DNA of 64,000 nucleotides, from positions 1 through 64,000 of the forward strand of contig NZ_SCOH01000007.1 in NCBI RefSeq assembly GCF_005503445.1. The letters run 5' to 3'. Below, piece by piece: positions 47,681-56,423 of this stretch. The notes below the pieces were generated by a model. The model had not been told where the DNA came from, made no database searches, and saw only the letters and a list, made by a program, of their open reading frames with translations. The stretch comes from Chitinivorax sp. B. Lineage in GTDB: Bacteria; Pseudomonadota; Gammaproteobacteria; Burkholderiales; SCOH01. The stretch's first letter is position 1. Each line of letters starts with the position of its first letter. The position numbers and the translations under genes are program-made.

Positions 47681-48886
47681 GTGCTGACACCCGAAGCGTT
47701 GTCTTTGATTCAAGCCACTGTCCCGGTTTTACGTGAGCAGGGTGAGGCGATTACCCGCCACTTCTATCACCGGATGTTCAACCATCACCCGGAGCTCAAG
47801 AATCTGTTCAATATGGGCAATCAGGCTGCAGGCGAACAGCAGCAAGCATTGGCTGGCGCGGTGTATGCCTATGCGGCAAACATCCACAATCCCGCAGCAT
47901 TGGCCCCAGTGCTGGAGCGCATTGCACACAAACACGTCAGCCTGGGGATCACGCCAGCACAGTATTTGATTGTGGGGCGTCATTTGTTGGCTTCGATTGC
48001 CGAAGTACTGGGCAGCGTGGCAACACCCGCCATTCTGGCCGCATGGGATGAGGCCTATTGGCTATTGGCGATGGAGCTGGTCGCTATTGAGGCGAAACTC
48101 TATCAGCAGGCAGGTTGGCAGGCCGGCCAAGCTTGGCGGCAGGTGAAAGTGTCCAGAATTGAGCCGGCATCGTGTGATGCGTTGTCCTTTTATCTGCAAG
48201 ATCCAGCTGGTGCCGACTTGCCTGTGTTCGAGGCCGGGCAGTATCTGAGCGTGGCATTGGATGTCCCAGCAATCGGTTTGCGCCAGATTCGCCAGTACAG
48301 TTTTTCTGATGCGCCGGATCATCGTACCTGGCGTATCACTGTGCGCCGAGTGGCACAGACCAATACACCGGCCGGCATGATGTCCAATCTGCTGAATGAT
48401 ACGGTCAAAGTCGGGGATTGGCTGGAGGTCGGCCCACCAGCGGGCGAATTCGTACTTAATCAGGTTTCCGACCACCCCATCATGTTGTTGAGCGCGGGGG
48501 TTGGCGTGACACCGATGGTGTCAATGTTGAAACAACTTGTACTCAGTCAGCCACAGCGACAAGTGTTGTTCGGCTTTGCGGGAACGTCAGTTCAGCAATT
48601 CCCGCTTTGGCGGGATGTGCGTACCGCTTTTACCGCCTTGCCCAATTCGGACTGCTACCTGTGGTTTGAGGGGGAAAGCGAAATGGATTTGCCGGTCGCA
48701 CAGGTTTACAGTGGTCGCATGCAGTTGTCTGATGTGGCGGTGCTGCCGCTGGATGCCGACATCTATTTGTGTGGACCGCTGCCTTTCATGCGTACCCAGC
48801 GGCAATGGCTATTGGCACATGGCTTCGATCCGTCGCAGATCAGATATGAAGTATTTGGCCCGGATCTGTTGGGTGGTTTGGATTAA
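47681..48886 (+). CDS. hmp: Flavohaemoprotein, nitric oxide dioxygenase
   Basis: Hmp (401 residues) turns NO and oxygen into nitrate using NADPH and FAD. It begins with GTG (MLTPEALSLIQATVPVL) after AGGAG. The globin part has EQGEAITRHFYHRMF and the proximal His in HKHVSLGITPAQY. The FAD domain has RQIRQYSFSDAPD; the NAD domain starts IMLLSAGVGVTPMVSML and includes IYLCGPLPFM. Length is standard. An NsrR-like site lies just upstream. Confidence 0.97.
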   Translation: MLTPEALSLIQATVPVLREQGEAITRHFYHRMFNHHPELKNLFNMGNQAAGEQQQALAGAVYAYAANIHNPAALAPVLERIAHKHVSLGITPAQYLIVGRHLLASIAEVLGSVATPAILAAWDEAYWLLAMELVAIEAKLYQQAGWQAGQAWRQVKVSRIEPASCDALSFYLQDPAGADLPVFEAGQYLSVALDVPAIGLRQIRQYSFSDAPDHRTWRITVRRVAQTNTPAGMMSNLLNDTVKVGDWLEVGPPAGEFVLNQVSDHPIMLLSAGVGVTPMVSMLKQLVLSQPQRQVLFGFAGTSVQQFPLWRDVRTAFTALPNSDCYLWFEGESEMDLPVAQVYSGRMQLSDVAVLPLDADIYLCGPLPFMRTQRQWLLAHGFDPSQIRYEVFGPDLLGGLD

Positions 48887-48914
48887 GCACGCAATAACAG
48901 CACTATTAGAATAA

Positions 48915-48944
48915 ACAAACCCCAGGCTGGTGGCCGGGGTTTGT
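48915..48944. terminator. Bidirectional terminator between hmp and fumC
   Basis: ACAAACCCC and GGGGTTTGT pair around a 12-base loop between the two convergent genes. Confidence 0.7.
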
Positions 48945-48957
48945 AATCGATGGTAGA

Positions 48958-50352
48958 TCAAGAATGCGTCATATCCAATGGCACAATCCATTCCTGGTAT
49001 TGCGTGTCGGTCAGATAACCTAAAGCCAGCGCCGCATCCTTCAGCGTTGTTCCTTCATGATGGGCCTTTTTGGCAATCTGGGCGGCCTTGTCGTAACCAA
49101 TATGACGGTTCAGTGCAGTCACCAGCATCAGGTTTTTATTCAGATTCTCGCTGATTTTGCCAGTTTCAGGTTCGATGCCCTGTGCGCAGTGTTCGTCAAA
49201 CGCAGTGACGGCATCGGCGATCAGCTCGATGCTTTCCAGCACGTTATGCACCATGACCGGCTTGAAGACATTCAGCTGGAAATTGCCTTGGCTGCCCGCA
49301 AAGGCCACCGCCGCGTCATTCCCGAAGACCTGCACGCACACCATGGTCAGTGCCTCGCATTGGGTGGGGTTGACCTTGCCCGGCATGATGGATGAGCCGG
49401 GTTCATTTTCCGGAATGCGTAACTCGCCAATGCCACAGCGTGGGCCACTGGCCAGCCAGCGTACGTCGTTGGCCAGTTTCATCAGCCCGCCTGCCAGCGT
49501 GCGAAGGGCGGCAGAGGTATTCACCAACGCATCGTGGGCTGCCAATGCAAAGAACTTGTTGTTGGCAGATCGGAATGGGAAGCCTGTCAGTGCACTGATT
49601 TTGGATGCGGTCGTATCGCCGAACCGGGGATGGGCATTCAAGCCGGTACCGACGGCAGTGCCGCCGATCGCCAGGTCATACAGACCAGGTAGCGCGGCGT
49701 TTACGGTGTCCAGGCCGAAATCCAGCTGGGCGACCCAGGCGCCGATTTCCTGGCCCAAGGTAATTGGCGTGGCATCCTGCAGATGGGTACGGCCTGTCTT
49801 GACCAATGATTCATAAGCTTTAGCCTTGGCAGCCAGCGTGTTACGCAACTGCTTGATGGCCGGCACCAGGCGATGGTGCAACTCTTCTACCACCGCGATA
49901 TGCATGGCAGTTGGAAAGGTATCGTTGGAGGATTGGCCGCGATTGACATGATCGTTCGGGTGAACAGGGCTTTTGCTGCCCAGCGTGCCGCCTGCCAGCT
50001 CAATGGCACGGTTTGAGATTACCTCGTTCGCGTTCATGTTGGATTGTGTACCAGAGCCGGTTTGGAATACGACCAACGGGAAATGGGCATCCAGTTTGCC
50101 GGCAATCACCTCATCGGCTGCCTGCACAATCAATTTGGCCTGCTCGGCAGGCAGTTCGCCCAGCTCTGCATTGGCTTCAGCCGCCCCCCGCTTGAGAATG
50201 CCCAGCGCACGAATGACTGGCCGTTGCCATTGAAAACGCGCGACCCCAATCGGGAAATGATGAATCGAGCGCTCTGTTTGCGCACCCCAGTAGCGGTCTG
50301 ATGCAACCTCAATGGCACCCATGGAGTCGGTTTCGATGCGTGTAGAAGACAT
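48958..50352 (-). CDS. fumC: Fumarate hydratase class II (iron-independent)
   Basis: FumC (464 residues) hydrates fumarate to malate in the TCA cycle without an iron-sulfur cluster. It starts [20 protein letters not shown] after AAGGA. Landmarks are [30 protein letters not shown] and the fumarase/aspartase signature [16 protein letters not shown]. Length equals known class II enzymes. A Fur-box-like site lies 87-105 bases upstream, so it may serve under iron limitation or oxidative stress. Confidence 0.98.
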   Translation of the reverse strand: MSSTRIETDSMGAIEVASDRYWGAQTERSIHHFPIGVARFQWQRPVIRALGILKRGAAEANAELGELPAEQAKLIVQAADEVIAGKLDAHFPLVVFQTGSGTQSNMNANEVISNRAIELAGGTLGSKSPVHPNDHVNRGQSSNDTFPTAMHIAVVEELHHRLVPAIKQLRNTLAAKAKAYESLVKTGRTHLQDATPITLGQEIGAWVAQLDFGLDTVNAALPGLYDLAIGGTAVGTGLNAHPRFGDTTASKISALTGFPFRSANNKFFALAAHDALVNTSAALRTLAGGLMKLANDVRWLASGPRCGIGELRIPENEPGSSIMPGKVNPTQCEALTMVCVQVFGNDAAVAFAGSQGNFQLNVFKPVMVHNVLESIELIADAVTAFDEHCAQGIEPETGKISENLNKNLMLVTALNRHIGYDKAAQIAKKAHHEGTTLKDAALALGYLTDTQYQEWIVPLDMTHS

Positions 50353-50438
50353 TCTGCAGTCCTTGCGATGGTCAAAGGTAGAGGAAAACGGCCAATCTTG
50401 AGCGGCCCGTTGGCATGGTCGCATAAACTTGGTTATTT

Positions 50439-50457
50439 GATAATGATTGTTATTATT
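50439..50457 (-). promoter_or_regulatory. fumC: Fur-box-like site upstream of fumC
   Basis: The 19-base stretch matches the classic Fur consensus GATAATGATAATCATTATC at 15 of 19 positions, including the whole first nonamer. It lies 87 bases upstream of the fumC start and 350 bases before the next plus-strand gene, so fumC is the likelier target. Confidence 0.65.
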
Positions 50458-50460
50458 GAT

Positions 50461-50804
50461 GTGGGTCGCGATATGAGGTGGTCATGGTTCAACTGCCCTG
50501 TTGTCAGCATAGTTTGCAAGGTTTGATCTGCCATCATATGTCGGGCTCAATGATCGGTCCGACGATGTACCCAGGCATGCTGGGGGCAAGTCCGATTCTG
50601 CCTTGTTTTTTGAAGCAGTCAGCTGCAATACAGTCTACCTGATCTTGAATGTAGATCATGAAGCCACTAAATTGGCACCCAAGATGGCGGTTGTCTGATC
50701 GGGTGAATCCAGGTGCTGCAGTTGCAAATGGTTTCATTCTGATAATCGTGCAGAAGAGCCGGATGTAATCAATGACCATATCGTAGGCAAGATCGAGGTG
50801 ATCC
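50461..50804. other. Intergenic region; doubtful short minus-strand reading frame
   Basis: No sure gene lies here. A minus-strand frame from 50779 to 50534 (82 residues) has somewhat protein-like composition with four Cys and ends GYIVGPIIEPDI, but has no clear ribosome site. It could be a small gene, a remnant of one, or chance. The plus strand from 50484 also has a short frame of about 50 codons. Confidence 0.35.
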
Positions 50805-51545
50805 ATGAATTTCGTTAAACACGTAGTCTGGGTGATGGCTGGGTTGGCAATGGCTGGCTTGGCCCAGGCGGCGGATGAAGCTTGCACGCGTGCCTTGAAC
50901 CTGGCACCGGTGTCGATCAAGTTGTTGAGTGCGGCACAGGTGCAGGTAGAACGCGGTGCGATCCCCTTGGTTGGGTTGTTGCGCCAAACCGCTGGCAATC
51001 TCCCGGAAGGTGCTGTGCTCCAGTCGTTGAAGGTTGAATCGGCTGTGGTGCGGTTGCAACTGACAACCGTGACTGCGGCCATGGCAGCGCAGCTGAGCTC
51101 GGATTTGGCCCAATCATTGGGGTTTCGTCCACGCGCTGAGGTCACTACCGAAACGAACGTGCTACTGCAGGCGAGTTATGCTGATCTGGCATCCGCCTTT
51201 GCCTGCCCGGCTGCGACCGCTCGAGCTGTCCACCTGCGTAGTGCAGAAGATCAGTTTGATGCGCTTTATCAACGTGCAGTCAAACGGGATTTGAGCATCA
51301 GCCTGTTTCGACCCAAGGCGGTGATGAAGGCCAGCAGTTTCAAGCAAATCAGCCAGTATCCTGTCGAATTTGAAGCCAGTGGCAGTTTGGCTGAATTGGT
51401 GAACTGGCTGGATGGTGAGGCCAGGCAGTCTTATGCCGCAGCCATCCACCAATTCGAGCTGACACGGTTGAAAGATGGCCAATATCAGACCCGGTTTGAG
51501 TACCGTTTGGCTGGGGAGCCGGTACTGCTGCTGGCGCCCCGCTGA
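50805..51545 (+). CDS. Exported protein with PilO/GspM-like C-terminal half
   Basis: This 246-residue protein has a signal peptide (VVWVMAGLAMAGLAQAAD). The first half, with QVQVERGAIPLVGLLRQTAG, has no relative I know. The second half (ISQYPVEFEASGSLAELVNW and IHQFELTRLKDGQYQTRFEY) follows the pattern of the periplasmic PilO/GspM ferredoxin-like fold: a YPV strand, a helix and two strands. GAGGTGATCC precedes the ATG. It stands alone between fumC and aidB. A link to pili or secretion is inference from pattern only. Confidence 0.7.
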   Translation: MNFVKHVVWVMAGLAMAGLAQAADEACTRALNLAPVSIKLLSAAQVQVERGAIPLVGLLRQTAGNLPEGAVLQSLKVESAVVRLQLTTVTAAMAAQLSSDLAQSLGFRPRAEVTTETNVLLQASYADLASAFACPAATARAVHLRSAEDQFDALYQRAVKRDLSISLFRPKAVMKASSFKQISQYPVEFEASGSLAELVNWLDGEARQSYAAAIHQFELTRLKDGQYQTRFEYRLAGEPVLLLAPR

Positions 51546-51572
51546 TACGTGCTTGATCCGATGCTGTCGGAT

Positions 51573-53201
51573 TTATTGCCAGGCTCTGGCCAAGATCCCG
51601 TCAAAATCCACATCGGCAGGCAAGGTGCCGAAATGCTCACCCCATTCGCCACCTAGCCTGGATCGGCAGAATGCATCGGCAATGGCTTCCGGTGCATGTT
51701 GCAGCAACAAGCTGCCTTGCAGCGCCAGTGCCAGATCCTGAGTAATGCGGCGAGCGCGGGTTTCCAAGGTGGCAGCATCACGCAGTTGATGTTGCAGCTG
51801 ACTGAGGAAGCGATCAAAAGCGGGGTGCCGGCCAACTGCCAGTGCCCATTCAGCCTGGAGCACCTCGACGGTTCTGGGTGATTTGCTCAACGCTCGCAAT
51901 ACATCCAGGCACATGATGTTGCCAGAACCTTCCCAGATTGAATTCAGCGGCATTTCACGATAGAGGCGGCCGAGTAGTCCATCTTCGACATAGCCATTGC
52001 CGCCCAACACCTCCATCGCCTCGGCAGCGAATTCCGGGCCGCGCTTGCAAACCCAATACTTGGCAGCTGGCGTGGTCAGGCGACGGAATAGGGTCTCCGC
52101 TTCATCAGTCTGCGCATCGAAGGCCCGCGCCATGCGAATGCCAAGCGTGACAGCGGCTTCGACTTCCAGTGCCATATCCGCCAGCACATTTTTCATCAAT
52201 GGCAGGTCGATCAAGCGTTGGCCAAATGTCTTGCGATGGCGTGCATGATGTAAAGCCTGCACCAATGCTTGCCGCATGCCGCCAGCGGTTCCGATCACGC
52301 AATCCAGGCGGGTGTAGGTGCCCATCTCCAGTATGGTCGGTATGCCCCGGCCTTCTTCACCAAGCAACAATCCCCAAGCCTGATGAAATTCTACCTCGCT
52401 GGACGAATTGGCACGATTGCCCACTTTGTCTTTCAGGCGCTGGATATGAATCGGGTTCTTGCTGCCATCCGGCTGCCAACGTGGTACGAAAAAGCAGCTG
52501 AGCCCACCGGCAGCCTGGGCAAGCACCAAATGTGCATCACACATCGGCGCCGAAAAGAACCATTTATGGCCAGTGATCAGGTATTCACCCTGACCGATTG
52601 ATTGGGCTGTGGTGGTATTGGTCCGAACATCTGATCCCCCTTGTTTTTCCGTCATGCCCATACCAATCAGCCCACCACGTTTTTGAGCGAAGGGTAGATC
52701 CCGGGCGTCGTATTCCTTGGAAAACAAGGTGGGTAGCCACGCCTGCACTGCAGCCGGGCCTTTGGCCAAGGCAGGGATGGCGCCATAGGTCATGGTGGTC
52801 GGGCATAACGAACCTGCTTCCACCTGTGCCTGCATGACATACGCCACAGCGCGTGCGACATGCGCCCCTGGCTTTGGGTCAGCCCATGGGCCAGTGTGGA
52901 GACCACGGTTGGCGATACCTTGCAACAGCTGGTGCCAGCTGGGGTGGAATTCGACTTGATCAATGCGATTGCCGATGCTGTCAAATGGTTTGAAGACCGG
53001 CGTGAATTGATTGGCCAGCCGGGCGTGCTCGAATGCCGTGGCTTGCCCTAGCTCGGCGCCCGCCTGAGTCAGCCACGCGTGCGCCCAGCCCGCACCTTCA
53101 CGTTCGGTTGCCGCCTGCAGGACTGGGTCTGTGGTGAACAGGTTCCAGTCGGTTAGTGGTGGCGTCTGGTTGGTGACTTCATGGGTTTGCCAGTTTTGCA
53201 T
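51573..53201 (-). CDS. aidB: AidB-type acyl-CoA dehydrogenase family protein
   Basis: AidB is a flavoprotein of the acyl-CoA dehydrogenase fold that binds DNA and is induced by alkylating agents in E. coli. The start MQNWQTHEVTNQTPPLTDWN follows AAGGAGG and gives 542 residues, one more than E. coli AidB. Close matches include QVEAGSLCPTTMTYGAIPAL, GMGMTEKQGGSDVRTNTT, GHKWFFSAPMCDAHLVLAQ, EVLGGNGYVEDG and SIWEGSGNIMCLDVLRAL. It lies 41 bases after a TetR gene on the same strand. Confidence 0.95.
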   Translation of the reverse strand: MQNWQTHEVTNQTPPLTDWNLFTTDPVLQAATEREGAGWAHAWLTQAGAELGQATAFEHARLANQFTPVFKPFDSIGNRIDQVEFHPSWHQLLQGIANRGLHTGPWADPKPGAHVARAVAYVMQAQVEAGSLCPTTMTYGAIPALAKGPAAVQAWLPTLFSKEYDARDLPFAQKRGGLIGMGMTEKQGGSDVRTNTTTAQSIGQGEYLITGHKWFFSAPMCDAHLVLAQAAGGLSCFFVPRWQPDGSKNPIHIQRLKDKVGNRANSSSEVEFHQAWGLLLGEEGRGIPTILEMGTYTRLDCVIGTAGGMRQALVQALHHARHRKTFGQRLIDLPLMKNVLADMALEVEAAVTLGIRMARAFDAQTDEAETLFRRLTTPAAKYWVCKRGPEFAAEAMEVLGGNGYVEDGLLGRLYREMPLNSIWEGSGNIMCLDVLRALSKSPRTVEVLQAEWALAVGRHPAFDRFLSQLQHQLRDAATLETRARRITQDLALALQGSLLLQHAPEAIADAFCRSRLGGEWGEHFGTLPADVDFDGILARAWQ

Positions 53202-53242
53202 GGAATTGCCTCCTTCGATCAGGTGTCGGTTCGCGGCATGAC

Positions 53243-53863
53243 TCAGTCGGTGTGATAACCGACTGCACGTAAACACAGGGCAACCAGTTCATGGGCCAAT
53301 GCACCTCGGCTGGCTGCGTCCATTTCAGCCTGATCCGGCGCCAAGGGGCCGACCAGCGCTTCGGCCAGGGCGCCGACCAGGCAAGCTGCCGTCACCGATG
53401 TCATCTGGCGGGGTACGTCGCCCTGCTGCACGGCCTCGTCAATCAGTTGCACCAGCACTTGTGCATAGGCTTGTCGCAAGGCCAGTCGTTCAATATCCAA
53501 GGTGGCGTCCACCGGTTCTGCAATCAGTGACCAAGCCATGCGGGGTGCTTGCAGCGCACGTTGTGCAAAAACCCGGATCGTGTCGGTCAGACGATCTCGT
53601 GCAGGCCCGGACTGAGCCGCGACCTCTGCCATGACCTCGACTTCTCGCATGCTGGCTTGCCGAAAGACTTCTGCGAACAGATCGGCCTTGGCTGGAAAGT
53701 GCCGGTACACGGTCCCGGTTGCCACGCCAGCGGCGGCCGCCACATGGCTGATCTGTGTTTCCATGAATCCGCGTTCACTGATCAGTTGTCGTGCAGCATG
53801 GACGATGCGAGCACGTGCATCGGCTTTCCTTGCTTCGGTATGAGACGTCGGGCGATAAACCAA
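53243..53863 (-). CDS. TetR family transcriptional regulator, probable controller of aidB
   Basis: This 206-residue repressor-type protein has the N-terminal TetR helix-turn-helix: ARIVHAARQLISERGFMETQ, then ISHVAAAAGVATGTVYRHFP and AKADLFAEVFRQ. The C-terminal ligand domain is not class-assignable. The start is a TTG (MVYRPTSHTEARKADAR); no in-frame ATG lies upstream. A perfect palindrome begins 3 bases before the TTG. It is cotranscribed with aidB, whose regulation in E. coli is by Ada instead. Confidence 0.92.
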   Translation of the reverse strand: MVYRPTSHTEARKADARARIVHAARQLISERGFMETQISHVAAAAGVATGTVYRHFPAKADLFAEVFRQASMREVEVMAEVAAQSGPARDRLTDTIRVFAQRALQAPRMAWSLIAEPVDATLDIERLALRQAYAQVLVQLIDEAVQQGDVPRQMTSVTAACLVGALAEALVGPLAPDQAEMDAASRGALAHELVALCLRAVGYHTD

Positions 53864-53866
53864 GGT

Positions 53867-53882
53867 ATGAATCCGGATTCAT
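53867..53882 (-). promoter_or_regulatory. Perfect 16-bp palindrome, probable TetR operator
   Basis: ATGAATCCGGATTCAT is self-complementary over all 16 bases and lies just upstream of the TTG start of the tetR-aidB pair, where a Shine-Dalgarno would lie. The size suits TetR dimer sites. Confidence 0.65.
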
Positions 53883-54013
53883 TTTTTGAATAAGGCTACG
53901 CCTTGGGGTGTCAAGCCGTCAAGATGGTTCAATGAGAACAGGAGGCTGGATCAAGCCATGGCCTTCTTGTGCTGACACCGCCAGCACAACGTATCAACGA
54001 CACGATGCGATGA

Positions 54014-54400
54014 TCAGGATGGTTTGTCTTTGCATTCCGGTCGACTTTCCACTTCGTCGATCTGCGGGGTCCAATCCTGCGCCAGGCTGCTGGTTTTGCG
54101 CGCCACAATGTAATAGCGCTTGCACGGTTCCACTTTCAACTTCAGCAGCCGGGTTTCCGGTACCCGGAAGCCGGCAGCCGGGGCGGTAACCAGCTTCAGG
54201 ACATGATGACCCGGTTCGATGGGGACTGGGTTCTGGTTCAGCATGGCGGCTTCGCCATCAATGGAGACGAGATGAGTTAGGTAGGTATGCATCGCGGCGC
54301 GGTGATAGCGTTCACCATGAATGAAGCTGACCTGATTGGAATAGGTGGCGCAACCACTGGCCAACAAAGATGCGCTGATCACTGTAAGCGATTTCCACAT
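54014..54400 (-). CDS. Small lipoprotein of unknown function
   Basis: This 128-residue protein starts MWKSLTVISASLLASGCATYS after AGGAGG, with lipobox LASGC. The mature part has IEPGHHVLKLVTAPAAGF and LKVEPCKRYYIVARKTS, a pattern seen in small beta-sandwich lipoproteins that carry a PEGA-like or DUF-type strand pair. The +2 residue is Ala, so an outer-membrane site is likely. It is divergent from the DUF4331 gene, with about 180 bases between. Confidence 0.82.
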   Translation of the reverse strand: MWKSLTVISASLLASGCATYSNQVSFIHGERYHRAAMHTYLTHLVSIDGEAAMLNQNPVPIEPGHHVLKLVTAPAAGFRVPETRLLKLKVEPCKRYYIVARKTSSLAQDWTPQIDEVESRPECKDKPS

Positions 54401-54579
54401 GGTGGCCTCCTGACGAGCGGTACAACATGTGTTGGCAATGCAATGGGTGCTGCGTTGTAGGACGCTTGAAGAAGGCGGCAGTTCGCAAACATTCTGCAAA
54501 TTTCTGTTTTACTGCATCCAACCACCCGGGTTGTCCGTATTTGAGTGTGCAATCACACAAACTGGTAAGGAGACCCGTC

Positions 54580-56103
54580 ATGAACCGTCAATCTCTTCCT
54601 CTGCTCATCTTGTCCGCGTTGGGCATCTTGTCGCAAGTCACGACTGAAGCGGTTGCTTCCAGCCATCGCGAAGCACCGTTCATTACCCGCCATCCCAAAG
54701 TGGATGGTACCGATTTATATCTGTTCCGTTCGTATGAACCAGGCCGAAGCGACTATGTCACGCTGATCGCCAATTACAGCCCATTGCAGGATGCATATGG
54801 CGGCCCGAATTATTTTCAGATGGACCCGGATGCCCTATATGAAATCCACCTTGACAATGATGGCGACGCGAGAGAAGACCTGAGTTTTCAGTTCCGCTTC
54901 CAAAACACTTTGAAGGATCTGCAGCTATCGATAGGTGGCAAGCAGGTGTCTGTACCGTTGATCAATATTGGCGGCATCAACAACGTAAACCCGGATGTGC
55001 TGAATGTGCGGGAGACGTTTAGTGTCAACATGGTCAACGGTGATCGCAGGGGCGGGCGGCGCATGGCGGTGACCAATGCTGATACCGGCGCAGCCAGCTT
55101 TGACAAGCCAGTGGACAATATTGGCAACAAGTCTATTGCCGATTATGCGGCCTATGCAGCCAAGCACCGCTACAACGTCAATATCCCGGGTTGCAGTAAG
55201 CCAGGGCGCATGTTTGTCGGACAGCGCAAGGAAGGCTTTGGGGTCAATCTGGGCGAGATTTTTGACCTGATCAATGTCAAAGCCCCGGCCACGGTATTTG
55301 ACCCAGGTGCTGAAGATAAGGGGCTGAATACCATTGCAGACAAAAACGTGACGTCGATTGCGCTGGAACTGCCGATTGCTTGCGTGGTGAAAGGCAATGA
55401 CCCGGTGATCGGCGCCTGGACAACGGCGAGCTTGCGTCAGGGGCGTTTGCTCAACCCAATGCCTGCCAGCGACATCAAATCAGCTTCGCGTGAAGGTGGT
55501 GCATGGGTGCAGGTATCACGCCTGGGTATGCCACTGGTCAATGAACTGGTGATCGGCCTGAAGGACAAGGACAAATTCAACAGTAGCAAGCCGAAAGACG
55601 ATAGCCAGTTTGCCAGCTATGTCACCAATCCGACCTTGCCAGCGTTGGTCGAGGTGTTGTTTGGTGCCGCAGGTGTGCGGGCGCCGACCAACTTGCCGCG
55701 TCAAGATCTGGTCACCGCTTTTTTGACAGGGGTACCGGGCCTGAATCAACCCCTGAAGGTGACACCGTCCGACATGCTGCGGCTCAATACCAGCATGGCA
55801 CCCGTTGCCAGGGGCGCGCAGAAGCGATTGGGCGTGATTGCGGGTGACAATGCCGGGTTCCCGAATGGTCGGCGGCCCGGCGACGATGTGGTGGATATTG
55901 AGTTACGTGTGGCCATGGGTCGCCTGTGCACATTGAACTTGGACTGCAAGCCGGCCGATGCACCATCTGGTGCAGTGGATTTCACTGACGGTGCACTGGT
56001 CAACGATGGTCAGTTCGACATGACATTCCCCTATCTGACCACTCCGATCCCAGGCTCGCCATTTGTCACTGGCAACGCCAATATCATGGCCGCGAAACGT
56101 TGA
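54580..56103 (+). CDS. DUF4331 family exported protein
   Basis: Starting at MNRQSLPLLILSALGILSQV after AAGGAGACCC gives 507 residues with a signal peptide ending AVA. The mature start SSHREAPFITRHPKVDGTDL is the hallmark of DUF4331, followed by VTLIANYSPLQDAYGGPNYF and LYEIHLDNDGDAREDLSFQF. DGTDLY and the Asp-rich DNDGDARED loop could bind calcium. Function of the family is unknown. A small lipoprotein, a TPR protein and a HupE/UreJ-like protein follow on the same strand with short gaps. Confidence 0.93.
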   Translation: MNRQSLPLLILSALGILSQVTTEAVASSHREAPFITRHPKVDGTDLYLFRSYEPGRSDYVTLIANYSPLQDAYGGPNYFQMDPDALYEIHLDNDGDAREDLSFQFRFQNTLKDLQLSIGGKQVSVPLINIGGINNVNPDVLNVRETFSVNMVNGDRRGGRRMAVTNADTGAASFDKPVDNIGNKSIADYAAYAAKHRYNVNIPGCSKPGRMFVGQRKEGFGVNLGEIFDLINVKAPATVFDPGAEDKGLNTIADKNVTSIALELPIACVVKGNDPVIGAWTTASLRQGRLLNPMPASDIKSASREGGAWVQVSRLGMPLVNELVIGLKDKDKFNSSKPKDDSQFASYVTNPTLPALVEVLFGAAGVRAPTNLPRQDLVTAFLTGVPGLNQPLKVTPSDMLRLNTSMAPVARGAQKRLGVIAGDNAGFPNGRRPGDDVVDIELRVAMGRLCTLNLDCKPADAPSGAVDFTDGALVNDGQFDMTFPYLTTPIPGSPFVTGNANIMAAKR

Positions 56104-56115
56104 GGAGGGCTGATC

Positions 56116-56352
56116 ATGTCTCAACAAACATTAGTGCTGATCGGTCTGCTGGCTACGTTATTGGCGGCTTGTGGCGGTGGTGGTGGCGGGGAGGGCACGC
56201 CAACGCCCAATCCCGGCCCTGCAACGACAGATGCCTTTACGCAGTCGGTGACCTCAACAGTGGCCAGTGCCCCGGACGATGCCGAACCGGTTGCGATTGA
56301 TTCGGTCATGCTCAGCCAGCCGGACGACAGGGAACCTGTGGCGATCAACTGA
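56116..56352 (+). CDS. Small lipoprotein with a duplicated PDDxEPVAI motif
   Basis: This 78-residue protein follows AGGAGGG, 12 bases after the DUF4331 stop. It has a signal peptide and lipobox LLAACGGGGGG, a Gly/Pro/Thr-rich spacer and a tail in which PDDAEPVAID and PDDREPVAIN are separated by SVMLSQ. The mature protein is mostly low complexity. It resembles no family I know. Cotranscription with the DUF4331 gene is likely. Confidence 0.8.
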   Translation: MSQQTLVLIGLLATLLAACGGGGGGEGTPTPNPGPATTDAFTQSVTSTVASAPDDAEPVAIDSVMLSQPDDREPVAIN

Positions 56353-56360
56353 TACGTTGG

Positions 56361-56407
56361 TGACAACTAACTGACACACAGGTTGATGCAGTTGTCAGCC
56401 TGTGTGT
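56361..56407 (+). promoter_or_regulatory. Interleaved inverted repeats in the leader of the TPR gene
   Basis: Arm A1 TGACAACT (56361-56368) pairs with A2 AGTTGTCA (56390-56397), and B1 ACACACAGG (56374-56382) with B2 CCTGTGTGT (56399-56407). The order A1-B1-A2-B2 is that of a pseudoknot or of two exclusive hairpins. CTGACA at 56371 can also pair with TGTCAG at 56393. The ribosome site GGAG follows at 56411. Confidence 0.5.
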
Positions 56408-56423
56408 TCTGGAGATCACAATC

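Noticed and set aside
50780-51145. Upstream part of the minus-strand frame opposite the exported PilO-like gene
   Set aside because: It is antisense to a gene with signal peptide and ribosome site; only the part below 50779 lies outside that gene.
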